64,000 nt of DNA from RGIG4034 sp045576455 (GTDB lineage: Bacteria > Bacillota > Clostridia > Lachnospirales > Lachnospiraceae): NCBI GenBank assembly GCA_045576455.1, contig JAZNGM010000025.1, positions 122,496-186,495 of the forward strand, read 5' to 3'. The notes under the pieces were generated by a model that did not search any database, was not told the origin of the DNA, and saw only the letters and a list, made by a program, of their open reading frames with translations. Shown here piece by piece: positions 43,294-52,324 of the stretch (position 1 is its first letter; the number at the start of each line of letters is the position of its first letter). A program made the position numbers and the translations under genes.

Positions 43294-43965
43294 ATGGATA
43301 AAAAAATGATGGAAGGAAAATCGCGTTGTATAATTGTAGCTTCAGGTACTTGTGAAATTTCCTTATTAAAATTCATAAAGCCAGATGATTATGTGATTGC
43401 GGCAGATGGAGGCTATAAATATCTTAAAGACGCAGATATCAGGCCCGATATCATTATAGGTGATTTTGATTCATTATCTAAGGAAGATTTGGAAATGGTA
43501 AGAATGCAGGCAAAATGCACCTTCATACAACTTCCTTGTGAAAAAGACGATACGGATACCTTATACTGCATTAAGCATGCCATTGAAAAAGGATATGGGA
43601 AAATACATCTGTTTGGCGTTATCGGTGACAGACCGGATCATTCTTATGCCAATATCCAGTGTCTTTCTTTTATGAAAGATAAAGGAGTGTCCGGCGTGAT
43701 TCATGATACGGAATATGATATTCTAATGCTTCAAAATGAATCCATAACGCTTGATAAAGAATACGGAGATGAAATGTCGATCTTTTCATTTTCCGGAAAA
43801 TGTGACAATGTATCACTAAAAGGATTTAAGTACCCGCTAACAGACGAAACACTTACATCATCCTTTCCGGTTGGAATAAGTAATGTTATTACGCAGGATG
43901 AGGCCAAAATAACCGTAGGTAACGGTAAAGCAATAGTTTTTATAAAAAGAAGATTCTCGTATTAA
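43294..43965 (+). CDS. thiN: Thiamine pyrophosphokinase
   Basis: This 223-residue enzyme moves pyrophosphate from ATP to thiamine. Motifs: YVIAADGGYKYLKDADIRPDIIIGDFDSL in the N-terminal catalytic domain, LPCEKDDTDTLYCIKHAIEKGY, and GVIGDRPDHSYANIQCL (family consensus GGxxGRxDH), then a beta-rich thiamine-binding domain. The start at 43294 has AGGAGA 9 bases upstream. It starts 13 bases after the kinase stop, so they share a transcript. No thiamine riboswitch was seen. Confidence 0.9.
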   Translation: MDKKMMEGKSRCIIVASGTCEISLLKFIKPDDYVIAADGGYKYLKDADIRPDIIIGDFDSLSKEDLEMVRMQAKCTFIQLPCEKDDTDTLYCIKHAIEKGYGKIHLFGVIGDRPDHSYANIQCLSFMKDKGVSGVIHDTEYDILMLQNESITLDKEYGDEMSIFSFSGKCDNVSLKGFKYPLTDETLTSSFPVGISNVITQDEAKITVGNGKAIVFIKRRFSY

Positions 43966-43971
43966 GTAAAA

Positions 43972-44024
43972 AATAAGCCTTGGTAATAGTACAAACAAAA
44001 GTACGTATACCAAGGCTATCTTTA
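43972..44024. terminator. Terminator between convergent thiN and ABC exporter genes
   Basis: AGCCTTGGTA pairs with TATACCAAGGCT; an inner GTAC/GTAC can extend it. The T-run is short. Confidence 0.65.
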
Positions 44025-44037
44025 TGCATTGCATAGT

Positions 44038-45816
44038 TTACATAACGTCCTGAAATTGTGCCGCGTATAATTTGTAATAAGCCCCTTTTTGCTTAAGAAG
44101 CTCAGCAGGTGAACCCTGTTCAACAATTTTTCCATCATCGATAACAAATATACGGTCAGCTTTCTTTATGGTAGAAAGGCGGTGTGCAATGACAAATGAA
44201 GTTCTTCCTTCCAGCAGCTTTTCAATACCTTGCTGCACAAGGATTTCTGTATGCGTGTCAATGGAAGAGGTCGCTTCGTCTAAAATTAAAATTTTAGGGT
44301 CTGAAATCATAGTTCTTGCAAAGGCAAGAAGCTGTTTCTGACCGATTGAAAGCCCGCCGCCACGCTCGCTGAGTTTGGTATCATAACCGTCTTTCAGTTT
44401 CATAATAAATTCATGTGCATTAACCGCTTTACAAGCCTTTATTACCTCCTCATCCGTAGCATCAAGCTTTCCGTAGCGGATATTTTCCATTATGGTACCT
44501 GAAAACAGGAAGTTTTCCTGTGTCATAATTCCCATCTGGGTTCTAAGACTTTCGATGGATACTTTTTTTACATCATGACCATCAATCTTAACAATACCCT
44601 TTTGGATGTCATAGAATCTGCTAATCAGATTTACAATAGTGGTTTTCCCCGCACCGGTCGGACCGACAAGCGCAATAGTCTCGCCCGGTTTAATGTGGAA
44701 GTTAATGTCGTTTAGAACATTTACCTTGTCATCGTAAGAGAAGGAGACATGTTCAAAATCCACTGTACCGATAATAGGTGGGATTTCTGTTACGTCGTCA
44801 TTATCTTTGATTTTTGTTTCTGTATCCATAATTTCAAATATACGTTCAGCACTGGAAAGATTGGTAATCAGCTTAGTATAAAAGTTACTTAAATTAATTA
44901 GCGGATTCCAGAACATTCCCAGATAAGTGCAAAAGGCAATAATCAGTCCTACGGAAATATTATTAATGCCGATAATGTGAATTGCCGTTACATACAAAAG
45001 GATTAATGCAAACGCCCAGCATAAATCAATAACGGAACCGAAAGCATCATTTACTTTTACTGCAGATATAAAAGAATCACGGTCTTCTTCAACCAGGCGG
45101 TCGAAGGTTTGCTTGGATTCATTCTCCGCACCAAAGCTCTGAACTACCCGGATACCGGCCAGATCCTCGTGTATGTATGCAAAAAGGTTAGATGCTTTTT
45201 TCTTGTTTAGCTGCCAACGCTTGTGTGAAAGAATCTGGATAAAGAATATACCGATTGCCATCAAAGGTATACTTAAAAGTGCCATTCCGGCAAGTACCGG
45301 ATTTTTAATAAACATAATTACAATAACGGCAACAATTGTAATAAAATCCGGAATAAGTGTCGTAACACTGTCGGATAGTACGTCCTTTAGGGAATTGATA
45401 TCACCCATAATTCTTGCCAGTATTTTTCCAAGCGGTCTGCTGTCAAAAAACTGGAAATCCAATGTTTGGATATGGGTGTATAGCTCCTCACGTATTTTTA
45501 CAAGAATGCGGTTACAAAGCTTAGACATCATGACGGTTCTTATTCTTACACAAACAATTAATATAAGATTAAGAACAATGGCAAAAATAATAATTTTCCA
45601 TAAGCCTTTTATATTACCCGGCGCGATGTAATCATCCAGGGCAGTTTCAATAATGAGCGGGTTTATAACACCGATTACAACACTTATAAGCATTATAATC
45701 AGTACTAAAACAATTTGCTTTTTATATGGTTTCAGGTAAGTGAAGAGGCGGCGGATAGTTTTTATCTTACTAACCTGTACGCTGTCTTCATCACGTTTAG
45801 TAGTATTTATGGACAT
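44038..45816 (-). CDS. Heterodimeric ABC exporter subunit with canonical Walker B, non-canonical signature
   Basis: This 592-residue half-transporter has six membrane helices (about residues 25-320) fused to an ATPase domain. Walker A is GPTGAGKTT, Q-loop TQENFLFSG, and Walker B ILILDEATSSID with the catalytic Glu. The signature is LSIGQKQ instead of LSGGQ, as found in one half of heterodimeric exporters such as BmrCD, LmrCD and TM287/288. The preceding gene provides the partner with the opposite pattern, and the two genes overlap by 10 bases. AAAGGGAGG precedes the ATG. Likely a drug or peptide exporter; the substrate is unknown. Confidence 0.9.
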   Translation of the reverse strand: MSINTTKRDEDSVQVSKIKTIRRLFTYLKPYKKQIVLVLIIMLISVVIGVINPLIIETALDDYIAPGNIKGLWKIIIFAIVLNLILIVCVRIRTVMMSKLCNRILVKIREELYTHIQTLDFQFFDSRPLGKILARIMGDINSLKDVLSDSVTTLIPDFITIVAVIVIMFIKNPVLAGMALLSIPLMAIGIFFIQILSHKRWQLNKKKASNLFAYIHEDLAGIRVVQSFGAENESKQTFDRLVEEDRDSFISAVKVNDAFGSVIDLCWAFALILLYVTAIHIIGINNISVGLIIAFCTYLGMFWNPLINLSNFYTKLITNLSSAERIFEIMDTETKIKDNDDVTEIPPIIGTVDFEHVSFSYDDKVNVLNDINFHIKPGETIALVGPTGAGKTTIVNLISRFYDIQKGIVKIDGHDVKKVSIESLRTQMGIMTQENFLFSGTIMENIRYGKLDATDEEVIKACKAVNAHEFIMKLKDGYDTKLSERGGGLSIGQKQLLAFARTMISDPKILILDEATSSIDTHTEILVQQGIEKLLEGRTSFVIAHRLSTIKKADRIFVIDDGKIVEQGSPAELLKQKGAYYKLYAAQFQDVM

Positions 45817-47552
45817 ATAATCGCCTCCCTTTCTATGTCACATTCACCGTATTGAGCCATATATGTCTCGTAATACAGTCCTTTCTTTTCTAACAGTTCT
45901 TCATGGGTTCCCATCTCCGCAATACGTCCGTCTTCAAGATACAGGATTGTTTTTGCGTTTCTGACAGAACTTATTCTGTGGGCAACAATGATTTTGGAAA
46001 TACCTTTTAGCCCATTTAATGTTTTTTGGATTTCATGTTCTGTTTCCATGTCAAGCGCAGAAGTGGAGTCGTCCATAACAAGTATGGGTGCTTTTTTTGC
46101 AATCGCACGTGCAATGCTGATACGTTGTTTTTGTCCTCCTGAAAGTCCTACGCCGCGCTCGCCGATTACGGTTTCGTATTGGTCGCTCATGTTTTCAATA
46201 AATCCGGAAGCCTGAGCCATTTTAGAAGCATATCGGATTGTTTCATAATCCATGGTTGCCTGTTTTCCTAAACGGATATTTTCGCTGATTGTGTCAGAGA
46301 AAAGGAAAACATCCTGCATTACAACGGAAATATTACTTCTAAGCTGGTGAAGGGATAAATCCTTAATATTCACATCATCCAGATATATGTTACCTTCAAC
46401 GGTGTCATACATACGTGTAAGAAGATGTATAATGGAACTTTTTCCCGCACCCGTTGCCCCCATGATACCAATGGTTTCTCCGGCATTTAACGTAAAAGAA
46501 ATATTGTTAAGTATTCTGACTTTATCTTCTTTGGCAAAAGATACGTTATCAAAAACAATTTTTCCTGCCACTTTGTCTAGAATAACCGGTGTTTCCGGGG
46601 TTTTAACAGAAGCGGTTTCGTTGTAAATCTTTTTAAGCTTCTTATTGGATGCAATGGCAGAAGAGAGCGAGTTGGATAACCATCCAAGCATTTCCATCGG
46701 CCATACAATGTTCATGGAGTATTCCACGAAGGCACTTAAATCACCCAGGGATAATTCATTGTTTATGTATTTGAGTCCGCCAAATAACAGAATGAGTAAC
46801 GGCAGAAGTTTAGTGATTAATTGAAAGTACGGATAGTAACGTACAAATGCTTTTGATTGTTTTACGTTTAATTCATAATATCGCTCATTGTGCTTTTTGA
46901 ATTTTAGTATTTCAAATTTTTCTCTTGCAAAAGCCTTTACGGTACGGACGCCTGACAGGTTTTCTTCGGCTACCGTATTCATCTCGGCATTGGCTTCACT
47001 TAATTCTTCATATACCGCATCTAATTTTTTTTCCATAATAACTGCAAGAAGTGCGGAACAAATCATGGCAATAATGGGAATAATGGTGAGTACGGGGTCG
47101 AGGTTAATCATGCAAAAGATAATTAAGCTTGTATGTACGATAACTTCAATTATCAGCATGGTAACATAAGTGGTTGCACCCCAGATGTTTCCGATGTCAT
47201 CTTTAACCCTGGCCATAAGTTCACCGGTATTGTTTTTGTCAAAAAAATCAGCGGATAATCCCTGAATATGGTTAAATATATCTTTTCTCATATCTGCAGC
47301 AACGCGGGAACCCATTTTGTCAAAGGAATACTCTTTAACATACTGGAAAATAAAACGTAATAATCCCAGTACCAAAATAGTTATGAGAAGAGAAGTAAGT
47401 TTGTTGACATTACCGCCGATGATTACATCATCTACTACCCGGCGGGTAATCTGCGGATATATCATATCTACTGCAACACTTATAAGAAGTGCAAACAGTC
47501 CCAGTAAAAATCCGGCTTTATGCCGATATATGTAAGTTGATATTTTTTTCAT
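45807..47552 (-). CDS. Heterodimeric ABC exporter subunit with degenerate Walker B
   Basis: This is a half-transporter of about 581 residues starting MKKISTYIYRHKAGFLLGL, with six membrane helices and an ATPase domain. Walker A is GATGAGKSS, signature LSGGQKQR is canonical, but Walker B reads ILVMDDSTSALD, with Asp in place of the catalytic Glu. That is the mark of the degenerate site in asymmetric exporters. Start 47552 follows AAAGGAA; an in-frame ATG at 47615 lies inside the upstream attenuator. It is first of the two-gene operon and is preceded by a leader peptide and terminator. Confidence 0.9.
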   Translation of the reverse strand: MKKISTYIYRHKAGFLLGLFALLISVAVDMIYPQITRRVVDDVIIGGNVNKLTSLLITILVLGLLRFIFQYVKEYSFDKMGSRVAADMRKDIFNHIQGLSADFFDKNNTGELMARVKDDIGNIWGATTYVTMLIIEVIVHTSLIIFCMINLDPVLTIIPIIAMICSALLAVIMEKKLDAVYEELSEANAEMNTVAEENLSGVRTVKAFAREKFEILKFKKHNERYYELNVKQSKAFVRYYPYFQLITKLLPLLILLFGGLKYINNELSLGDLSAFVEYSMNIVWPMEMLGWLSNSLSSAIASNKKLKKIYNETASVKTPETPVILDKVAGKIVFDNVSFAKEDKVRILNNISFTLNAGETIGIMGATGAGKSSIIHLLTRMYDTVEGNIYLDDVNIKDLSLHQLRSNISVVMQDVFLFSDTISENIRLGKQATMDYETIRYASKMAQASGFIENMSDQYETVIGERGVGLSGGQKQRISIARAIAKKAPILVMDDSTSALDMETEHEIQKTLNGLKGISKIIVAHRISSVRNAKTILYLEDGRIAEMGTHEELLEKKGLYYETYMAQYGECDIEREAIICP

Positions 47553-47604
47553 GGTAAGTTTCCTTTCTATATTATTTTGTATTATTTTATTTGTCATAGG
47601 GCAT

Positions 47605-47635
47605 AAAAAAAGCACGATTGTAAGACAACCGTGCA
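47605..47635 (-). terminator. Attenuator terminator before the ABC exporter operon
   Basis: On the minus strand GCACGGTTGT, loop CTT, ACAATCGTGC, then TTTTTTT. It lies between the leader peptide and the first transporter gene, about 50 bases before the start. Confidence 0.85.
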
Positions 47636-47688
47636 GTTTATAATACTTAGGGATAAGAACAGTAATCCATTCATTGTATTATAAATTT
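47636..47688 (-). promoter_or_regulatory. Stem overlapping leader-peptide stop, upstream of attenuator
   Basis: On the minus strand TTTATAATAC (overlapping the leader stop codon) is a perfect 10-base complement of GTATTATAAA just before the terminator. A ribosome at the stop codon would cover the first arm. This suggests coupling of leader translation to terminator folding. Confidence 0.5.
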
Positions 47689-47774
47689 ATACTCAAGCAG
47701 GAAGAACCTGACACAGTTTTCTTATTTCTGATGTGTGTTTTTTGATTTACTAATGACATAGTATGGTTTAACAT
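47679..47774 (-). CDS. Leader peptide of the ABC exporter operon
   Basis: This 31-codon frame starts ATG at 47774 with GGAGG 7 bases upstream. The peptide begins MLNHTMSLVNQKTHIRN and ends with KKTVSGSSCLSINL. It sits between a good promoter and an intrinsic terminator in front of a BmrCD-like exporter. In Bacillus subtilis bmrCD is controlled by the translated leader bmrB through such attenuation, so a similar response to ribosome-targeting drugs is likely here. Within the frame CAGG-TTCTT-CCTG can form a small hairpin. The peptide itself probably has no function beyond its translation. Confidence 0.7.
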   Translation of the reverse strand: MLNHTMSLVNQKTHIRNKKTVSGSSCLSINL

Positions 47775-47834
47775 GACGGTTCCTCCTTTCGCTGATTTTT
47801 ATTTATTATTTGTGCATATCATAACCATGCAACT

Positions 47835-47863
47835 AGGTTATCGCTTGTTTTTGGCAAAGTCAA
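47835..47863 (-). promoter_or_regulatory. Promoter of leader peptide and ABC exporter operon
   Basis: Minus strand: -35 TTGACT 47863-47858, 17-bp spacer, -10 TAACCT 47840-47835. It is divergent from the gpmI promoter. Confidence 0.55.
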
Positions 47864-47896
47864 GTGTATTTTTTTAAATGATATAAAATGCTAATC

Positions 47897-47925
47897 TTGA
47901 AACATGATAAAAAAGCGTGTATAAT
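47897..47925 (+). promoter_or_regulatory. gpmI promoter
   Basis: -35 TTGAAA 47897-47902, 17-bp spacer, -10 TATAAT 47920-47925. Confidence 0.7.
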
Positions 47926-47968
47926 TTTTCGGGTAGATTTGAAATGCTATATCATAAGGAGAAAGAAA

Positions 47969-49501
47969 ATGAGTAAAAAAACAACAGTATTAATGATTTT
48001 AGACGGTTATGGTTTAAATGACAAAGCAGAAGCCAATGCTATTGCACAGGCAAAGACTCCTGTTATGGATAAATTAATGTCCGAGTATCCTTTTGCAGAA
48101 GGAAATGCTTCCGGTCTTTTTGTAGGACTTCCGGATGGACAAATGGGAAACTCTGAAGTTGGTCATACTAATATGGGTGCCGGAAGAATTGTATATCAGA
48201 TGCTTGTTAAGATTTCAAAAGCCATTAAAGATGGTGACTTCTTTGAAAACAAAGCATTGGTTGCAGCTATGGATAACTGCAAGAAGAATGGCAGTGCACT
48301 TCATTTGATGGGACTTTTATCTCCGGGTGGTGTACACAGTCATACTGAGCATATGTATGGTCTTGTAGAGATGGCTAAACGTAACGGTATTGAAAAGGTA
48401 TATGTTCATTGTTTCCTTGATGGCCGTGATGTTCCTCCTTCTTCAGCAGCAGAGTATATGGAAGAAGCTGTTGCAAAGCTTAAGGAAATCGGTCTTGGTA
48501 AGGTAGCAACTATTGCAGGCCGTTTTTATGCAATGGACCGTGATAATGCTTGGGATAGAGTGGAAAAAGCTTATAATGCTTTAGTATTTGGTGAAGGTGT
48601 TGAGGAAACCTGCCCTGTACAGGCTATTAAGAATTCTTATGCTAATAATGTTACAGATGAGTTTATGCTTCCTACTATAGTAGACAAAGATGGTATGATT
48701 AAAGAAAACGACAGTATTGTATTCTTTAACTTCCGCCCGGATCGTGCAAGACAGATTACAAGAGCATTTGTTGATCCTGAGTTCAAAGGATTTGAAAGAA
48801 AGAATGGTTTCTTTAATAATACTTTTGTATGTATGGCACAGTATGATGCAGAGATGCCGAATGTTTTAGTAGCATTCCCTCCTGAAGAACTTACCATGAC
48901 TTTTGGTGAATATCTTGCTAAAAACGGAAAAACACAGCTTCGTCTTGCAGAAACACAGAAGTATGCCCATGTTACATTCTTCTTCAATGGTGGTGAAGAA
49001 AAACAGTTTGAGGGAGAAGACAGAATCCTTGTAAATTCACCGAAAGTTGCTACTTTTGATATGCAACCGGAAATGAGCGCATACGAGGTTGCAGACAACT
49101 TAGTGGATTCTATTAAGTCAGGAAAATATGATGTCATCATTGTAAACTTTGCAAATCCGGATATGGTTGGACATACCGGTATTATGGAAGCAGCAGTAAA
49201 GGCTATTGAGTCTGTTGATGAGTGTGTAGGAAAAGCATATGATGCATTAATGGAAGTGAACGGACAGATGTTTATTTGTGCTGACCATGGTAATGCCGAG
49301 CAGTTACTCGATTATGAGACAAAAGCTCCGTTTACGGCACATACAACTAACCCGGTACCATTTATTCTTGTAAACTATGATAAGGACTATACCTTAAGAT
49401 CAGGTGGTTGTCTTGCAGATATCGTACCAACACTTATTGAGATGATGGGTATGGAGCAGCCGGCTGAAATGACAGGAGAATCCTTGTTAATTAAAAAATA
49501 A
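47969..49501 (+). CDS. gpmI: Phosphoglycerate mutase, cofactor-independent
   Basis: This 510-residue manganese enzyme interconverts 3- and 2-phosphoglycerate. It starts MSKKTTVLMILDGYGLN, with the phosphoserine loop GQMGNSEVGHTNMGAGR (active Ser about residue 62) and the metal-binding segments FNFRPDRARQI, NFANPDMVGHTG and ADHGNAEQL. AAGGAG precedes the ATG at 47969; the in-frame ATG at 47888 is upstream of the -10 box. Length and motifs are normal. The gene at 49526 follows closely. Confidence 0.97.
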   Translation: MSKKTTVLMILDGYGLNDKAEANAIAQAKTPVMDKLMSEYPFAEGNASGLFVGLPDGQMGNSEVGHTNMGAGRIVYQMLVKISKAIKDGDFFENKALVAAMDNCKKNGSALHLMGLLSPGGVHSHTEHMYGLVEMAKRNGIEKVYVHCFLDGRDVPPSSAAEYMEEAVAKLKEIGLGKVATIAGRFYAMDRDNAWDRVEKAYNALVFGEGVEETCPVQAIKNSYANNVTDEFMLPTIVDKDGMIKENDSIVFFNFRPDRARQITRAFVDPEFKGFERKNGFFNNTFVCMAQYDAEMPNVLVAFPPEELTMTFGEYLAKNGKTQLRLAETQKYAHVTFFFNGGEEKQFEGEDRILVNSPKVATFDMQPEMSAYEVADNLVDSIKSGKYDVIIVNFANPDMVGHTGIMEAAVKAIESVDECVGKAYDALMEVNGQMFICADHGNAEQLLDYETKAPFTAHTTNPVPFILVNYDKDYTLRSGGCLADIVPTLIEMMGMEQPAEMTGESLLIKK

Positions 49502-49525
49502 TAAGCACCTGTAATGGGAGAGTAT

Positions 49526-50503
49526 ATGGGTAAAAAGAATACGTTGCTTACCAGGATGATAAAAGCAGTTGCATTTATGTTTACTGTATATTACGGATGC
49601 GTCCGGTATTTTTTCAATTTTGCTTTTGCAAGAATAAGAAGAGTACCTTTTCGCAGAAGGATAAAAAAGTACAGGATGACGGATAAAGCTTTGAAGGAAC
49701 GGATTGCCTACGGCGAATTCCGGGACAAAGGTAAGGAATGGTTCGATAGTACGCCATATAAGGTGGTTTCCATCCGTTCAATGGATGGGCTTAAGCTGAT
49801 AGGGTATTATTTTCATAATCCGGATGCAAAACGCATTATTTTGTGTGCGCACGGTTACCGGAGTACCGGTCGGGAAGATTTTGGAAATCTGGGGAAATAC
49901 TTTTTTGAACATGATGCTTCACTATTAATTATAGACCAGCGTGCGCATGGAAAAAGTGAAGGACGCTACATTACTTTTGGTATATCTGAATCAGAAGATG
50001 TCATTAGTTGGCTGGATTGGATTTTGGTTAACATAACTGAAAAACTGCCCATATATCTTTCGGGTATATCTATGGGTGGAGCAACGGTTCTGTATGCGTC
50101 TGAAAAAATAAGGAGCCGGCGTGTAAAAGGAATCATAGCAGATTGTGCATTTTCCTCACCGGAGGAGATTTTCTCGTGCGTGTTGCGCAATAAATGTATG
50201 ATGTTGCTAAAGCTTTTGTTCCGGGGGATGAATTTAAGGGCTTTTAGAAAGGCAGGATTTTCGTTTGTCGGTTCATCAGCGACAGATTCTGTGCGTAACA
50301 CAAGATTTCCAATTCTTTTTATTCATGGAACAGAGGATGATTTGGTTCCGGTGCAAATGACTATAAATAATTACATGGCAACTAACGCACCGAAGCGCTT
50401 ACTTCTTGTGAAGGGAGCCGGTCATGCCATGAGTTATATGAAGGATAGCCGTAAATATGAAGAAGCATTGAAAAGCTTCTTTGAAACTTATGATACCCTA
50501 TAA
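49526..50503 (+). CDS. Membrane-anchored alpha/beta hydrolase
   Basis: This is a 325-residue protein with an N-terminal hydrophobic anchor (about residues 10-30) and an alpha/beta hydrolase fold. Motifs: LCAHGYRSTGRE (oxyanion loop), SGISMGGATVLYAS with the nucleophile Ser in GxSxG, FIHGTEDDLVPVQM with the catalytic Asp and GAGHAMSY with the His. Close relatives are lipase/esterase-like YqkD-type proteins of Firmicutes. The start at 49526 has GGGAGAG 4-5 bases upstream, better than the ATG at 49514. The substrate is unknown. It sits between gpmI and eno. Confidence 0.82.
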   Translation: MGKKNTLLTRMIKAVAFMFTVYYGCVRYFFNFAFARIRRVPFRRRIKKYRMTDKALKERIAYGEFRDKGKEWFDSTPYKVVSIRSMDGLKLIGYYFHNPDAKRIILCAHGYRSTGREDFGNLGKYFFEHDASLLIIDQRAHGKSEGRYITFGISESEDVISWLDWILVNITEKLPIYLSGISMGGATVLYASEKIRSRRVKGIIADCAFSSPEEIFSCVLRNKCMMLLKLLFRGMNLRAFRKAGFSFVGSSATDSVRNTRFPILFIHGTEDDLVPVQMTINNYMATNAPKRLLLVKGAGHAMSYMKDSRKYEEALKSFFETYDTL

Positions 50504-50525
50504 GAATATTTTGTTAAAATGAGTA

Positions 50526-50566
50526 AATACTCCTGATAAGAGAAATCTTAGACAGGAGTATTTTTT
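50526..50566 (+). promoter_or_regulatory. Terminator-like hairpin that holds the enolase ribosome binding site
   Basis: AATACTCCTG (50526-50535) pairs with CAGGAGTATT (50553-50562), followed by TTTT directly before the eno ATG at 50567. The right arm contains AGGAG, the eno ribosome binding site. The same stem therefore looks like the terminator of the hydrolase gene and also hides the eno start signal. Confidence 0.65.
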
Positions 50567-51904
50567 ATGGAAATGAGAGGCAGAATCGAATTTATACAAG
50601 GAAGAGAAATTCTGGATTCCCGTGGTAATCCTACTGTGGAGGCGGAAATCATTACCTGTGAAGGAGAGCGGGTAAGGGCATCCGTTCCGTCAGGTGCATC
50701 TACAGGAAAGTTTGAAGCGCTTGAGCTTAGGGACAGGGATCCTGAACGTTATAACGGCAAGGGGGTTGGGAATGCAGTCGCCAATGTAAACGGAGAAATC
50801 AGTTGTATTTTACAAAATGAGAGTGTATTGAACCAGAATCATATTGACAGACAGATGATATTTACGGATGCTACCCAAGGAAAAGAAAGACTGGGTGCAA
50901 ATAGTATTCTGGCAGTTTCCATGGCTGCTGCAAAAGCAGGTGCAAAAGTAAGCGGGCTTCCGTTGTATCGTTATCTTGGTGGTGCAAATGCCCATATGCT
51001 TCCGGTACCTATGAGTAATATTATTAATGGCGGAGCACATACCGATACCAATCTTGATTTTCAGGAATTTATGATTATGCCGACAGGGGCAAAAAGCTTT
51101 CATGATGCGCTCAGAATGTGTGCGGAAATTTATCATGTCCTTAAGGAACTTTTAAAGAAGGAAGGAAAAAATACGGCAGTAGGTGATGAAGGTGGTTTTG
51201 CACCGGACTTAAATGATGCTGAAGAGGTATTTGAAGTGCTTACTAAGGCTGTTCAGATGGCAGGCTATAAAACGGGAAGTGATATTGTGTTTGCCATGGA
51301 TGCAGCGGCCAGTGAATTGTATGATGAAGAAAGCGGACTGTATTGTTTTCCGGGAGAAAGCCGTATGAAGGGGCAGGAAATAAAACGTACTACGGACGAG
51401 ATGATAGCGTATTATAAGAGCTTAACACAAAAATACCCGCTTATTTCCATTGAAGATGGTCTTTCGGAAGAGGATTGGGATGGATGGGTTAAGCTTACTA
51501 AGGAGATCGGTGACACCGTACAGCTTGTCGGGGATGACCTTTTTGTAACGAATGTGGAACGGCTAAACAAAGGTATTAAATTAGGCGCGGCTAATGCAAT
51601 ACTCATTAAGGTAAATCAGATAGGAACCGTTACCGAAGCTATGAATGCTATAGAAGTGGCAAAATGCGCCGGTTACAGAACCGTTATTTCACATAGAAGC
51701 GGCGAGACAGAGGATACTTTTATTGCAGACTTGGCGGTCGCTGTAAATGCGGGACAGATAAAAACCGGAGCACCTTGCAGAAGTGACCGTGTCGCGAAAT
51801 ATAACCGTCTTTTAAGAATAGAAGAAGAGATAGCAGAGACTTTTGTATACAGGAATCCTTTTACATCCTGTGACCTGAAAGAACCTAACCATAAAGATAA
51901 TTAA
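50567..51904 (+). CDS. eno: Enolase
   Basis: This 445-residue enzyme converts 2-phosphoglycerate to phosphoenolpyruvate. Motifs: REILDSRGNPTVEAEI, SGASTGKFEALELRD, VGDEGGFAPDL with the catalytic Glu, the metal ligands in FAMDAAAS and SIEDGLSEEDW, the Lys in LIKVNQIGT, and SHRSGETEDTF. Codon use is less biased than in gap, pgk and tpiA, so it may not be the most highly expressed glycolytic gene, or another enolase may exist elsewhere. It is preceded by an unusual hairpin over its ribosome binding site. Confidence 0.96.
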   Translation: MEMRGRIEFIQGREILDSRGNPTVEAEIITCEGERVRASVPSGASTGKFEALELRDRDPERYNGKGVGNAVANVNGEISCILQNESVLNQNHIDRQMIFTDATQGKERLGANSILAVSMAAAKAGAKVSGLPLYRYLGGANAHMLPVPMSNIINGGAHTDTNLDFQEFMIMPTGAKSFHDALRMCAEIYHVLKELLKKEGKNTAVGDEGGFAPDLNDAEEVFEVLTKAVQMAGYKTGSDIVFAMDAAASELYDEESGLYCFPGESRMKGQEIKRTTDEMIAYYKSLTQKYPLISIEDGLSEEDWDGWVKLTKEIGDTVQLVGDDLFVTNVERLNKGIKLGAANAILIKVNQIGTVTEAMNAIEVAKCAGYRTVISHRSGETEDTFIADLAVAVNAGQIKTGAPCRSDRVAKYNRLLRIEEEIAETFVYRNPFTSCDLKEPNHKDN

Positions 51905-51985
51905 AAAAATAAAATAAAAATGTTGAAATGTAAAAATCTTTGTGATAATATAAACTCACGTGTGAATTTAGGAGGCAATATCATT

Positions 51986-52228
51986 ATGATGACAACACCG
52001 AGACTTATTTTATCGATTGTATTTATTATTATTAGTATAATCATTTCAATATTAGTATTAATGCAGGAAGGAAAGTCTGCAGGGCTTGGCGCAATCAGTG
52101 GAGCTGCTGAAACCTATTGGGGCAAGAATAAAGGCCGTTCAATGGAAGGCAAGCTTGTTAAGATGACGACAATTTTAGTAGTGGCATTCCTTGTACTTGC
52201 GGTCATTTTAAATCTGACAATGTTTTAG
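51986..52228 (+). CDS. secG: Protein translocase subunit SecG
   Basis: This is an 80-residue membrane protein with two helices (about residues 5-24 and 58-78) joined by the typical LMQEGKSAGLGAISGAAETYWGKNKGRSMEGKL loop. It is part of the SecYEG channel. AGGAGG lies 9 bases before ATG 51986. The secG-rnr-smpB-ssrA order is widespread in Firmicutes. A strong terminator follows. Confidence 0.93.
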   Translation: MMTTPRLILSIVFIIISIIISILVLMQEGKSAGLGAISGAAETYWGKNKGRSMEGKLVKMTTILVVAFLVLAVILNLTMF

Positions 52229-52235
52229 ATGATTG

Positions 52236-52266
52236 AGCACTCTTGCATTAGCAAGAGTGCTTTTTT
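52236..52266 (+). terminator. Terminator after secG
   Basis: AGCACTCTTGC, loop ATTA, GCAAGAGTGCT, T-run. Confidence 0.92.
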
Positions 52267-52324
52267 GCTAAATGGGAAAATACATGAAGTACACGAAAAG
52301 TAGTGTGGTCTTACGGAGGAAACA

